Shown here one piece after another: positions 9,244-17,405 of a stretch of 64,000 bases of DNA (positions are counted from its first letter, which is position 1; each line of letters starts with the position of its first letter). The stretch comes from Flavobacterium lacustre (lineage in GTDB: Bacteria; Bacteroidota; Bacteroidia; Flavobacteriales; Flavobacteriaceae). The DNA is taken from the NCBI RefSeq assembly GCF_027474525.2, contig NZ_CP114882.2, positions 2,604,001 to 2,668,000 of the forward strand, read 5' to 3'. The position numbers and the translations under genes were made by a program. The notes beneath the pieces were generated by a model that saw only the letters and a list, made by a program, of their open reading frames with translations, ran no database searches and was not told the DNA's origin.

Positions 9244-10038
9244 TTATAGTTTTCTAATCCAGATATTTCGGAATTGATTTTTTGAATCGTGGTCTTGTAA
9301 CGAAATCACATCTTCACCATGAGCTGAAGGGTAATTGTGTAAACCAATGTAAAGTGTCAATCCGTTTATGGTCGTATTGTTTTGTACTAAAACACCGTTT
9401 AAAAACACGGTAATTCTTGCCGGAGCATCAATTCTTCCGTCTGCTTTGAAGCGTGGAGCGGTATAAACCACATCGTAAGCGTTCCATTCTAAAGGGGTTT
9501 TAACAGCATTTACTAATGGCGGATGGTCTTTGTAAATACTACCCGCTTGTCCGTTGCTGTAGGTTCTGTTGTTATACGAATCTAATACTTGTAATTCGTA
9601 TCGGTTCTGAAAAAATACACCACTGTTTCCTCTCGCTTGTCCTCCATCCAAAACGATATCCGGAGCGCTCCATTCTAAGTGTAATTGACAATCGCCAAAA
9701 GCCATTTTGGTTTGAATAGCTCCTGAACCTGGAACGACTTCCATATAGTCTTTGTCAACAATTTTCCATCCTGCAGGCTGGTTCACGTCTTTTTGACTTA
9801 CCCATTGGTCTAAGTTTTTACCATCAAATAAAATAATGGCATCCGAAGGTGCATTTCCCAATGTTTTGGCAGGCGTGATTACTTTTACTTCTGGTTCCCA
9901 GATTTCGGTCATCTCTGGTTTCATAGGCATCGGATTAACTTCGGGAGGCGTGTTTACAAATTTGTGCTGCGCCATAGCTACTGAGGCTGAAAATAAAGCT
10001 ATGCTTAATAAAAAAGGACTAAATTTTTTAGATTTCAT
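9244..10038 (-). CDS. Secreted DUF1080 (3-keto-disaccharide hydrolase-like) protein
   Basis: Predicted exported protein of about 264 residues. I chose the ATG at 10038 because it begins with MKSKKF followed by a hydrophobic stretch ending SVAMAQ, a normal signal peptide; an in-frame ATG at 10068 would add 10 residues that weaken the signal. The mature part has DUF1080 hallmarks: ILFDGKNLDQW near the start of the domain, GNSGVFFQNRYELQVLDS in the middle and FRNIWIRKL at the end. This jelly-roll family is linked to cleavage of 3-keto-glycosides and often sits in glycan-use loci, but no such neighbours are present here, so the substrate is open. Confidence 0.85.
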   Translation of the reverse strand: MKSKKFSPFLLSIALFSASVAMAQHKFVNTPPEVNPMPMKPEMTEIWEPEVKVITPAKTLGNAPSDAIILFDGKNLDQWVSQKDVNQPAGWKIVDKDYMEVVPGSGAIQTKMAFGDCQLHLEWSAPDIVLDGGQARGNSGVFFQNRYELQVLDSYNNRTYSNGQAGSIYKDHPPLVNAVKTPLEWNAYDVVYTAPRFKADGRIDAPARITVFLNGVLVQNNTTINGLTLYIGLHNYPSAHGEDVISLQDHDSKNQFRNIWIRKL

Positions 10039-10128
10039 AAAAAAATTGATTTGGTTTGATAAAAGCATAAAATTAAAATAAAATCGATTGGTTTTACATC
10101 AACATGAAAAAAAATCACACATTTGTGT

Positions 10129-10329
10129 TTAATCGTTTATTTTTTCTTTTTTAGCTTTTCGGATTCTCAAAATGGCAATAAGTAATAGTATTGATGAAAC
10201 TATAATTTTGAAATATGCTTTTCCGTTGTGTTCAATAGAAAGGTTGCTTAAGTCAAATGATAAAAGTGCCATAAGGAATAATGCTAAACCAAATGAAAGC
10301 AAAAGTTGTGTTTTTTGGGAGTTATTCAT
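10129..10329 (-). CDS. Small two-helix membrane protein
   Basis: Predicted 66-residue membrane protein when started at the ATG at 10329 (MNNSQKTQ). An upstream in-frame ATG at 10368 would add 13 polar residues. Two hydrophobic segments are visible (LLLSFGLALFLMALLSF and IIVSSILLLIAILRI), followed by a basic tail. I do not recognise a family. It is isolated between the DUF1080 gene and a noncoding stretch, so the call rests only on the membrane-protein pattern. Confidence 0.5.
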   Translation of the reverse strand: MNNSQKTQLLLSFGLALFLMALLSFDLSNLSIEHNGKAYFKIIVSSILLLIAILRIRKAKKEKIND

Positions 10330-10368
10330 AGTTTTATAATAGTTGTGTTTATTCTTCAAAATTATCAT

Positions 10369-10791
10369 AATAGGTAAAATCTTTGCTGATTTTTCCGTCG
10401 GTGATGCATTCTAGTCTAATCGTGGTTATTGAAATGCTCAAAATACGTTCGTATCAGTTTTTCGTTACTGTTGGCTTCCATATTTTCTGCTTTTTGATTT
10501 GTTTCTATTCAAAAATAATATAAAAAAAGATTTTTTTCGAATTAATTTCAATTGAAGCGTTGTTTTATTGATTTTAGTTTAATCGTATTAACACAATTCA
10601 CGTGTTATTTTTTTTTAAGATGTATGCGTTTCATCTCTTTATTTAATCATTTGGGTTTCGGAATTAAATTAGAGATACATAAACTTTTACCCTTTTGACC
10701 TAAAATTTTACGAACGGTAGCGTAAAAGTTTAGGTTATTTAAAATTTTGTTGGTCAAATAATCGTCTGCTTCTCGGATGGTATTGCGAATT
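10369..10791. other. Noncoding stretch with a possible hairpin
   Basis: About 420 bases of AT-rich sequence with no convincing gene. A short stem TAACAC/GTGTTA (10589-10607) followed by nine T on the plus strand looks like a weak terminator, but no plus-strand gene precedes it. Confidence 0.4.
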
Positions 10792-10910
10792 GCGTGAGGG
10801 ATGGAAGCGGCATCCTTTTTTGTCTTTTGGAAATTGCCGTTTACTACAACTGGTTCTGACGAAAAAGATACAGCGTACAGCCCGACCGGAGCTTTTGCGG
10901 AGGACACGCC
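10792..10910 (+). ncRNA. Flavo-1-like structured RNA, copy A
   Basis: GC-richer element in an AT-rich gap upstream of porX. Nested pairing is visible: outer GCGTG (10792-10796) with CACGC (10905-10909), and an inner stem in which ATC, TTTTT and GTC (about 10812-10824) pair with GAC, AAAAA and GAT (about 10858-10869). It shares the blocks GATGGxAGC, ATCCTTTTTT, AAAAGATAC and GCGTACAGC, in order, with copy B at 62314. From memory this resembles the Flavo-1 RNA motif of flavobacteria, whose function is unknown. A covariance search would settle the identity. The minus-strand open frame through it (10647-11009) is not credible. Confidence 0.6.
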
Positions 10911-11035
10911 CCAACACGAGCCTTGGTGATTCGGGTTCTGATGCGGTGTTGCACGAAAAATTATCATAATTTTAGCAACCGACCGTTGCAAAAAACAGTA
11001 AATTGGCACTCTGATTTTTTACTTTAAATGCTACT

Positions 11036-12589
11036 ATGGATAAAATAAAAATACTTTGGGTGGATGATGAAATCGACCTTTTGAAACCGCATATATTATT
11101 TCTGGAAAAGAAAAATTACGAGGTAACCACTTGCAATAACGGGCTGGATGCGATTGCTATTTTTGAATCTGATAATTTTGATATTGTTTTTCTGGATGAA
11201 AATATGCCCGGTATGAGCGGTTTAGAAACGCTGTCGGAAATGAAGGAGAAAAAATCATCGGTTCCTATGATTATGATTACCAAAAGTGAGGAGGAATATA
11301 TTATGGAGGAAGCGATTGGGTCTAAAATCGCGGATTATTTGATTAAACCCGTGAATCCGAATCAGATTTTATTGAGTTTGAAGAAGAATTTAGACCATTC
11401 CCGATTGGTTTCGCAAAAAACAACCTTAGATTATCAGAAGGAATTTCGTAAAATAACCATGGAAATGGCGATGGTGAACAGCTACGAAGACTGGATTGAA
11501 TTGTATAAAAAATTAATTTTCTGGGAACTCGAACTCGAGAATATCAATGATCAGGGCATGATTGAAATTTTGGAATCCCAAAAAACAGAAGCTAACTCCC
11601 AATTTGGGAAATTCATAGAACGTAATTATGAGGATTGGTTTGAGCCAAAAGCTGATAAGCCAGTACAATCACACACTTTATTTAAGGAATTAGTAGTTCC
11701 CGAAATCCTGAAAAAAGATAAACCTATTCTTTTTGTCGTGATTGATAACCTGCGTTACGACCAATGGAAAGCCTTTGAAAACGTGGTAAGCAACCATTAT
11801 AAACTAGAAAAAGAAGTTCCGTATTATGCTATTTTGCCAACGGCGACTCAATATGCGCGAAATGCCATTTTCTCTGGATTAACGCCACTTGAAATGGAAA
11901 AACAGTTTCCGCAATACTGGAAAAATGATCCTGAAGAAGGCGGAAAGAATCTCTTTGAAGCGGAATTTTTAACCGCACAATTGAAACGATTGGGATTGAA
12001 TATTAAGGAAGATTATTTTAAAATCACCAACTTGGCCGGTGGAAAAAAACTGGTTGAAAACTTCAAAACATTAAAAAATAACGACTTGGTTACCGTGGTG
12101 TATAATTTTGTAGATATGCTTTCGCACGCTAAAACAGAAATGGATGTAGTCAAAGAACTCGCTCCGGATGATAAAGCGTATCGCTCCTTGACGTTGAGCT
12201 GGTTTAAGAATTCACCACTTTTAGAAATGATTCAGCAGGCACAAAAAATGGGTTTCAAGTTAATTTTAACTACCGATCACGGTACGATAAATGTAAAAAA
12301 CCCATCGAAAGTTGTGGGAGATAAAAACACCAGTTTAAATTTGCGTTATAAAACAGGCCGCAGTTTAACCTACGAACGAAAAGATGTTTATGCGGTAAAA
12401 GAACCTAAAAAAATAGGTTTGCCTACTATAAATATGAGTAGTTCTTATATTTTTGCAAAAAATGATTTATTCTTGGCTTACGTTAATAATTTCAATTATT
12501 ATGTGAGTTATTACAAGAATACATATCAGCACGGAGGGATTTCATTAGAAGAAATGATTATTCCGTTTTTGGTTTTTAACCCGAAGTAG
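11036..12589 (+). CDS. porX: T9SS response regulator PorX
   Basis: 517-residue cytosolic response regulator that controls type IX secretion with its sensor partner PorY. The receiver domain (1-120) has acidic D10-D11 and the phospho-acceptor D54 in FLDEN, with K in LIKPVNP. A helical linker leads to a C-terminal PglZ alkaline-phosphatase-like domain (about 220-517) with DNLRYDQWK and TTDHGT, metal-binding motifs used to cleave phosphodiesters in studied PorX proteins. porY is not nearby. The T9SS cargo genes at 25-28 kb would depend on this system. Confidence 0.93.
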   Translation: MDKIKILWVDDEIDLLKPHILFLEKKNYEVTTCNNGLDAIAIFESDNFDIVFLDENMPGMSGLETLSEMKEKKSSVPMIMITKSEEEYIMEEAIGSKIADYLIKPVNPNQILLSLKKNLDHSRLVSQKTTLDYQKEFRKITMEMAMVNSYEDWIELYKKLIFWELELENINDQGMIEILESQKTEANSQFGKFIERNYEDWFEPKADKPVQSHTLFKELVVPEILKKDKPILFVVIDNLRYDQWKAFENVVSNHYKLEKEVPYYAILPTATQYARNAIFSGLTPLEMEKQFPQYWKNDPEEGGKNLFEAEFLTAQLKRLGLNIKEDYFKITNLAGGKKLVENFKTLKNNDLVTVVYNFVDMLSHAKTEMDVVKELAPDDKAYRSLTLSWFKNSPLLEMIQQAQKMGFKLILTTDHGTINVKNPSKVVGDKNTSLNLRYKTGRSLTYERKDVYAVKEPKKIGLPTINMSSSYIFAKNDLFLAYVNNFNYYVSYYKNTYQHGGISLEEMIIPFLVFNPK

Positions 12590-12640
12590 ATTTCAGGTTG
12601 CAGGTTTGAAACTAAGTATAGATTTTAAATAAAAAGAAGA

Positions 12641-13048
12641 ATGAATATTGTTTTTTCATTAGACCAACTCGAAGAAGTTGCAAAACAAATAATAGCTCAA
12701 AACCCACATAAGGTGATTCTTTTTCATGGTGAAATGGGAGTTGGAAAAACGACTTTAATCAAACAATTGTGCAAAAGTCTGGGGGTTACTGAAGCAACAA
12801 GCAGTCCTACTTTTTCTTTAGTTAATGAATATCAAGCTAATGATAATCAGTTGGTTTATCATTTTGATTTTTATAGATTGAAAAACGAAATCGAGGCCAT
12901 GGATATGGGAGTTGATGATTATTTGTATTCCGGTAATTGGTGTTTTATCGAATGGGCGGAAAAGATTCCTAGTCTGGTTCCCGAACCTCATTCGGTGGTG
13001 ACAATAGAACTGCTTCCGAATGGAAAACGTTCTTTGGAATTAATTTAA
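12641..13048 (+). CDS. tsaE: tRNA threonylcarbamoyladenosine synthesis ATPase TsaE
   Basis: 135-residue P-loop ATPase needed for t6A37 tRNA modification with TsaB and TsaD. The Walker A GEMGVGKTT is at residues 30-38, followed by TSSPTFSLVNEY and FIEWAEKIP, both TsaE hallmarks. It lies 51 bases after porX and 39 before ald, all on the plus strand. The enzyme making the threonylcarbamoyl-AMP for this pathway is encoded at 37226-37846. Confidence 0.94.
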   Translation: MNIVFSLDQLEEVAKQIIAQNPHKVILFHGEMGVGKTTLIKQLCKSLGVTEATSSPTFSLVNEYQANDNQLVYHFDFYRLKNEIEAMDMGVDDYLYSGNWCFIEWAEKIPSLVPEPHSVVTIELLPNGKRSLELI

Positions 13049-13087
13049 AACTTTTACGTAAATTGTGCCACTAATTCAACAAGACCA

Positions 13088-14287
13088 ATGTCAATCCTTA
13101 TATCTCCATTCACAAAACAACAGCTTTTGCCTCAAGAGGAAAAACTGGAAATAACCAGAAAAAAAAGCGAACTTTTTATTGGTATCCCAAAAGAAAACAG
13201 TTATCAGGAACGTCGCATTTGTCTCACTCCGGATGCAGTAAACTCATTGACTTATCACGGACATCGTGTTATGATTGAATCAGGTGCAGGAGAAAGTTCC
13301 AGCTATTCAGATAAAGAATATAGTGATGCGGGTGCCGAAGTGACTAAGGATACCAAAAAGGTATTTGGTTGTCCAATGATATTAAAAGTGGAACCTCCAA
13401 GTCTTGCCGAAATTGAAATGATAAATCCAAAGACGATTTTGATTTCAGCCATTCAAATAAAAACCAGAAAAAAAATATATTTCGAAGCTTTGGCTAAGAA
13501 AAAAATCACGGCTCTTGCCTTTGAATACATAAAAGACGAAGACGGAACTTATCCGGCCGTGAAGTCTTTGAGCGAAATTGCAGGAACCGCCTCAATCCTT
13601 ATTGCTGCTGAATTGATGATTACCAATGAGTTTGGAAAAGGATTATTATTTGGAAATATTACAGGCGTCCCTCCTACCGATGTTGTAATTTTGGGCGCAG
13701 GAACTGTTGGTGAATTTGCTGCAAAAACCGCCATTGGTTTAGGTGCCAATGTAAAAGTTTTTGATAATTCGATTACTAAATTACGTCGTTTACAAAACAA
13801 TTTGAATCAACGTATTTTTACCTCTACTATTCAGCCTAAATCATTATTGAAAGCATTGAGACGTTGTGATGTCGCTATTGGTGCTATGCGAGGACTGGAA
13901 CGTTGTCCAGTTGTAGTTACTGAAACTATGGTGGAACACATGAAAAAAGGTGCTGTAATTGTGGATGTGAGCATTGATACCGGAGGTTGTTTTGAAACTT
14001 CAGAAGTGACTTCACACGAGAAACCAACGTTTATCAAAAGTAATGTATTGCATTATTGTGTGCCTAATATTCCATCGCGATATTCAAAAACAGCATCCCT
14101 TTCGATAAGTAATATTATCACACCGTATTTGATGCAAATTGCTGAAGATGGTGGAATTGAAAGTGCTATTCGCTGTGATAAAGGCTTGAAAAATGGCGTG
14201 TATATGTACCACGGAATCCTAACAAATAAAGCCATTGGCGAATGGTTTGGATTGCCAGACAGCGACATTAATTTAATTGTTTTTTAA
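13088..14287 (+). CDS. ald: Alanine dehydrogenase
   Basis: 399-residue NAD-dependent enzyme of the alanine dehydrogenase/transhydrogenase family; interconverts L-alanine and pyruvate plus ammonia. It has an N-terminal substrate domain starting IGIPKEN (32-38), ERRICLTP, and the Rossmann motif GAGTVGEFAAKTAIGLGA at 203-220. An extra 28 residues or so precede the usual start; this longer N-terminus is common in flavobacterial copies as far as I recall. It follows tsaE by 39 bases. Confidence 0.9.
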   Translation: MSILISPFTKQQLLPQEEKLEITRKKSELFIGIPKENSYQERRICLTPDAVNSLTYHGHRVMIESGAGESSSYSDKEYSDAGAEVTKDTKKVFGCPMILKVEPPSLAEIEMINPKTILISAIQIKTRKKIYFEALAKKKITALAFEYIKDEDGTYPAVKSLSEIAGTASILIAAELMITNEFGKGLLFGNITGVPPTDVVILGAGTVGEFAAKTAIGLGANVKVFDNSITKLRRLQNNLNQRIFTSTIQPKSLLKALRRCDVAIGAMRGLERCPVVVTETMVEHMKKGAVIVDVSIDTGGCFETSEVTSHEKPTFIKSNVLHYCVPNIPSRYSKTASLSISNIITPYLMQIAEDGGIESAIRCDKGLKNGVYMYHGILTNKAIGEWFGLPDSDINLIVF

Positions 14288-14300
14288 GTAAACTTTACTT

Positions 14301-14308
14301 TACCTTTG
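14301..14308 (+). promoter_or_regulatory. -7 promoter element for the DUF4258-type gene
   Basis: TACCTTTG fits TAnnTTTG. It begins 20 bases after a TTGT-containing stretch and ends 16 bases before the ATG at 14325. Confidence 0.6.
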
Positions 14309-14324
14309 CCAAAAAAAATACTTC

Positions 14325-14699
14325 ATGAAGTTTATACATCGTTTTGCTTACTATTTTATTGGTTTAATTATGGGAATGTTTTTTGTTGCTATTGTTTTTA
14401 GCGGAAAAGACACGCGTTGCAATTATTTCCCAAATGCCAGAGTTTTGAATGATTTAAGAAATAAACCTTTTAACTATTCGGATAAAGCCTCCCAAATATT
14501 AGCCGAAAGCTGGATTGACACCGTTGACATAAAAAATACGTTGAAATTTGGAGATATTGATTTTGACCAAAGTAATGTTGAAGTCGAAAAAGGAAAATTG
14601 TACGTTATAGAAGGAAAAACGTTGAAAAACCAAGAAATTACACTTAAAGTAATCAACTATTCAGACAAAGCGGTTTTGCAGGATATTATTAAAAAATAA
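14325..14699 (+). CDS. DUF4258-type small membrane-anchored protein
   Basis: 124-residue protein with one N-terminal hydrophobic segment (about residues 8-26, FAYYFIGLIMGMFFVAIVF) and a soluble domain that resembles the DUF4258 type seen in flavobacteria: YFPNARVLNDLRNKPF, SWIDTVDIKNTLKFGDIDF, GKLYVIEGKT. Function unknown. It follows ald but has its own TACCTTTG promoter. Its stop lies 12 bases from the end of the ung remnant on the other strand. DUF4258 membership is from memory. Confidence 0.75.
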   Translation: MKFIHRFAYYFIGLIMGMFFVAIVFSGKDTRCNYFPNARVLNDLRNKPFNYSDKASQILAESWIDTVDIKNTLKFGDIDFDQSNVEVEKGKLYVIEGKTLKNQEITLKVINYSDKAVLQDIIKK

Positions 14700-14711
14700 T
14701 CTGAAAATTAT

Positions 14712-15180
14712 TTATTCTATCTGTTCAAACCATGCAATAGGTTTTAAATTATTGCTTTTCAGATATTCATTTGTTTTACTAAAGTGCTTGTTTCCAAACA
14801 TTTTCCCTGATTGGCACTCATCGGAGAAGGATGCCCGGATTCTAAAAGTAAATGCTTGTTTCGGTCAATTTTCTGTCCTTTTTTATGAGCGAAATTGCCC
14901 CAAAGTAAAAAAACAACGTTTTGTTTTTCATCTGAAATTTTTTGGATAACGGCATCGGTGAAAACATTCCATTTTAAATGTTTATGGCTGTTTGGATTGT
15001 CTTCTCGGACGGTCAAAGAAGCATTCAAAAGCAAAACACCCTGCTTCGCCCAAGATTCTAAATTTCCTGTTGCAGGAAATAATAAAATGTCCAAATCATC
15101 ACACATTTCCCTAAAAATATTTCGTAGCGAAGGAGGAATTTTTACTCCGTCATTTACAGAAAAACACAAGCCATTTGCTT
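14712..15180 (-). pseudogene. ung: Decayed 3' fragment of uracil-DNA glycosylase gene
   Basis: Bases 14757-15180 are nearly identical (about 5 substitutions and one missing base in 425) to 27895-28319 of the intact ung. The fragment starts inside the protein at LCFSVNDG, so about 70 N-terminal residues including the catalytic region are absent. One deleted C in the TTCCAAACATTTT stretch shifts the frame after ANQGK. Reading on in the original frame gives EYLKSNNLKPIAWFEQIE and a stop at 14712-14714, a different C-terminal tail from the intact copy. No function is expected. It forms the left flank of the accessory island. Confidence 0.9.
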
Positions 15181-15229
15181 TTCCAGATTTACACTTTCCA
15201 TTTTTTCTAGATATAAGTTGGATTCACTA

Positions 15230-15610
15230 TTACTTTCTTACAAATTTCAAATTATTGAGCATTACTTTAAACTTCTTTCCGGATCTAAAAATTACCGAGG
15301 CAGATCGAACGTTTTTTGGTGATACTGCCTCTGGAGTAGTGCTTGCGGTTCCTTTCACGCTAATTTGGAAAGCACCTAAATGCCCCAGTCTGACAATTTT
15401 ACCAGCCTCTAATTCTTTGGAAACAGTAGTTACTAAACTAATAATTACCGCATAACAATCGGCTTGAGTTAAAGAGGAACTATAGGCGATTTGTTCCGAA
15501 AGTTCTTCTAAATCTATTTCACCTGTTTTGGTTGATTTGGGGTAATACAGCATCGGAGCATTTGGATTTGTGGGGTTCGTCTTTCCAATAGGTGTTATAG
15601 TAATAGCCAT
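15230..15610 (-). CDS. HU-family (HU-HIG-like) DNA-binding protein
   Basis: Predicted 126-residue nucleoid-type DNA-binding protein. I start it at the ATG at 15610 (MAITITPIGKTNP) because a TACTTTTG promoter element lies at 15651-15658, inside the longer frame that begins at 15667. The N-terminal part (LYYPKSTKTGEIDLEELSEQIA) and the C-terminal strand-rich part (GHLGAFQISVKG, VIFRSGKKFK) fit the extended HU/IHF-like family common in Bacteroidota. Three phased palindromes lie directly upstream. It is the first gene inside the island, and may bend DNA or regulate the surface genes; neither is shown. Confidence 0.78.
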   Translation of the reverse strand: MAITITPIGKTNPTNPNAPMLYYPKSTKTGEIDLEELSEQIAYSSSLTQADCYAVIISLVTTVSKELEAGKIVRLGHLGAFQISVKGTASTTPEAVSPKNVRSASVIFRSGKKFKVMLNNLKFVRK

Positions 15611-15650
15611 ATAATTTATCTTTAAAGTGGGTTCAATCGGTTGGTTATTA

Positions 15651-15680
15651 CAAAAGTAATAATTCATGCTGATGAAACAA
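15651..15680 (-). promoter_or_regulatory. Promoter of the HU-like gene
   Basis: On the minus strand: TACTTTTG (15651-15658) as -7 element, with TTG of TTGTTTC (15678-15680) 19 bases upstream as the -33 element. The expected transcript start near 15645 leaves a leader of about 35 bases before the ATG at 15610. Confidence 0.65.
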
Positions 15681-15685
15681 TAAAT

Positions 15686-15741
15686 TTACCACGGTAACTT
15701 AGTTGCATTACCGCGGTAGATTACATAAGTTACCACGGTAA
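15686..15741. promoter_or_regulatory. Three 12-bp palindromes with an exact 22-bp period
   Basis: TTACCACGGTAA at 15686-15697, TTACCGCGGTAG at 15708-15719 and TTACCACGGTAA at 15730-15741. Starts are 22 bases apart, two helical turns, so all face the same side of the DNA. The nearest abuts the -33 box of the HU-like promoter, at about -41 to -96 overall, a position typical of activator sites. They could also be read as 22-bp iterons. The binding protein is unknown. Confidence 0.85.
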
Positions 15742-15856
15742 ACAAAGAGTAATATCCATATTAATTTAGAAACTCGGTATTACGAATACAAAAAATGATA
15801 AGGTAAGGCCTAAAAAATAACTGTAATAATACAGAAAACTGTTGTTCTGCCTCAAA

Positions 15857-17035
15857 TTAGTCCATTTTAGTACAATACTCCTGAGGAGACAATCCTGTAA
15901 TGGATTTAAAACTCTTGAAGAAAGGGCTATAAGAAGAAAAACCAACATCCGTTGCGAGAGATTCCATCGTGTTGCTTTTAAGATAATCTTCTTCCATAAA
16001 ACCAATAGCTTTTTGAATTCGGATTATTTTTTTAAAATCACTAAAACTGACATTGGAATGATATTTAAAGACATACAGTAAATGACTCTTTGGGATACCC
16101 AGTTTATTGGCTAAATCTTCTGCCGAAAAAGTTTCTTTAAAAAACAAATTGGAATGCAACGCCAAATGCTCAATTTCAATAATATAATTTTCTATGTTAC
16201 ATTGTATTTTTTCTTTCAATACAGTATCTTGGACATTTACAAGGTTTACATTATAGTCCATTTTCCATACGTTATCAAATGCTATGGAATTTTTTTTATA
16301 CTCTTTAATTTTACTTTGAAGTACATCATAGCCATACAAAAATTGTGGATCAGATAATGTTTTTAAATAGATAAAAATCCATATTAAGGCTCCAACCCAT
16401 AAATAACTGCTTTGATCCAAATTCCAAAACGTTTTTTCAGAAACAAAAAAACGGATTAAATAGATCAAGAATATAAGAGAAAGAACCACAAATAAAAAGG
16501 TGGTCCACTTTGTTATGGCTTTATTCTGTTTGTTAATTAATGTAATTTCGCTATTCCTGTTCCAGATGCTTTTTGTAAGGATTTTAAAAGACGCTAAATA
16601 ATAGATAGAATTCATAGTTAAATTGATAACAAGCGAAATCACTTTTAGTTTACTGACTGTGGATTCAGACCATAAAAATTTGAAAACAGCCAAGGATAGA
16701 ATCAGCAATGGTATAATGAAATGCAAACCTTCTTTTGCTTTGATTTCAGTTTTGTTATGAATTAAATGGGTAAAATACAAATACAGACAAGGCCAAGAGG
16801 TAACAGTAAATAAGACATTGATAAAATACAATTTATTGGCAAAAAAAGGAACATTCACCATTCCGCTGAAGAAGAATCTGGTGGAGCTTAAAAAGAAAAA
16901 AATAATTAAATACACATTAGCATGTTGATTGGATTTAAATTTAAATCCAATCAAATAAATAGTGATATAACCAAAAATAGCAGTGGTTAAATAGATTAAA
17001 GTAAAGAGCATACACCTTTTGTTTTGGTGGGGCAC
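15857..17035 (-). CDS. Membrane-bound AraC-type transcriptional regulator
   Basis: 392-residue protein (384 if started at the ATG at 17011). The N-terminal 250 residues or so carry about seven hydrophobic segments (for example LIYLTTAIFGYITIYLIGF, FIIPLLILSLAVFKFLW, TTFLFVVLSLIFLIYLI), and the last 100 form an AraC double helix-turn-helix: FSAEDLANKLGIPKSHLLYVF, then MESLATDVGFSSYSPFFKSF and GLSPQEYC. This architecture suggests direct transmembrane sensing coupled to DNA binding. It is transcribed away from the collagen-like gene, and is a natural candidate regulator for the surface genes or the palindromes; that link is inferred. TAGGTTTG at 17078-17085 is its likely -7 box. Confidence 0.88.
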   Translation of the reverse strand: MPHQNKRCMLFTLIYLTTAIFGYITIYLIGFKFKSNQHANVYLIIFFFLSSTRFFFSGMVNVPFFANKLYFINVLFTVTSWPCLYLYFTHLIHNKTEIKAKEGLHFIIPLLILSLAVFKFLWSESTVSKLKVISLVINLTMNSIYYLASFKILTKSIWNRNSEITLINKQNKAITKWTTFLFVVLSLIFLIYLIRFFVSEKTFWNLDQSSYLWVGALIWIFIYLKTLSDPQFLYGYDVLQSKIKEYKKNSIAFDNVWKMDYNVNLVNVQDTVLKEKIQCNIENYIIEIEHLALHSNLFFKETFSAEDLANKLGIPKSHLLYVFKYHSNVSFSDFKKIIRIQKAIGFMEEDYLKSNTMESLATDVGFSSYSPFFKSFKSITGLSPQEYCTKMD

Positions 17036-17405
17036 AGTTTTGATTTAAAGAATAAGGCACTCCTATTTCCTTTTTTACAAACCTACAACTAATTAGTTAG
17101 GATTGATACATAATAGACTTGTTATAACATAAAAACAACTTGTCATTTCTTTAAAAAAGCTATTTTTTGGAGTGACTCCCCGATTTTAATCCCTTTTCGT
17201 CGATTGTTTTTGTCACACTAATCCCTAAACCGGAGTGTTTAGCTTCTGGACTATTCGGCACTTATCAAAGCCTTCATAATCTAGGAGAACTATTTGTCAA
17301 AAGCTTGAAAACCTTTGTTCATTAGTTCAAAACCCGTAAACCTGTTTTTTTAGTTTTATTAGAGTTTGTAGCATTGCAAATTAATAATAAAAAACTAGCA
17401 TTTAA
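17036..17405. promoter_or_regulatory. Divergent intergenic region of the island
   Basis: 370 noncoding bases between the AraC-type gene and the collagen-like gene. On the minus strand TAGGTTTG (17078-17085) fits the -7 consensus for the regulator. For the plus-strand operon I see only an imperfect TAGAGTTTG near 17363, 34-42 bases before the ATG, with no clear -33 box, which would suit an activator-dependent promoter. No palindrome like those at 15686 is present. Confidence 0.4.

Noticed and set aside
10647..11009. 120-aa minus-strand open frame
   Set aside because: It reads through the structured RNA element at 10792-10910 on the opposite strand, has no family resemblance I can support, and such frames arise from the conserved RNA sequence.
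15181..15229. Attachment site or integrase remnant at the left island edge
   Set aside because: I saw no integrase, transposase, tRNA or short att-like repeat here; only the long ung repeat is supported.
14895..15455. 186-aa plus-strand open frame across the ung fragment
   Set aside because: It is antisense to the ung fragment and the HU-like gene; the matching frame also occurs behind the intact ung.
15611..15667. Longer start for the HU-like protein
   Set aside because: The promoter -7 element lies within it, and the downstream ATG at 15610 gives a normal protein.
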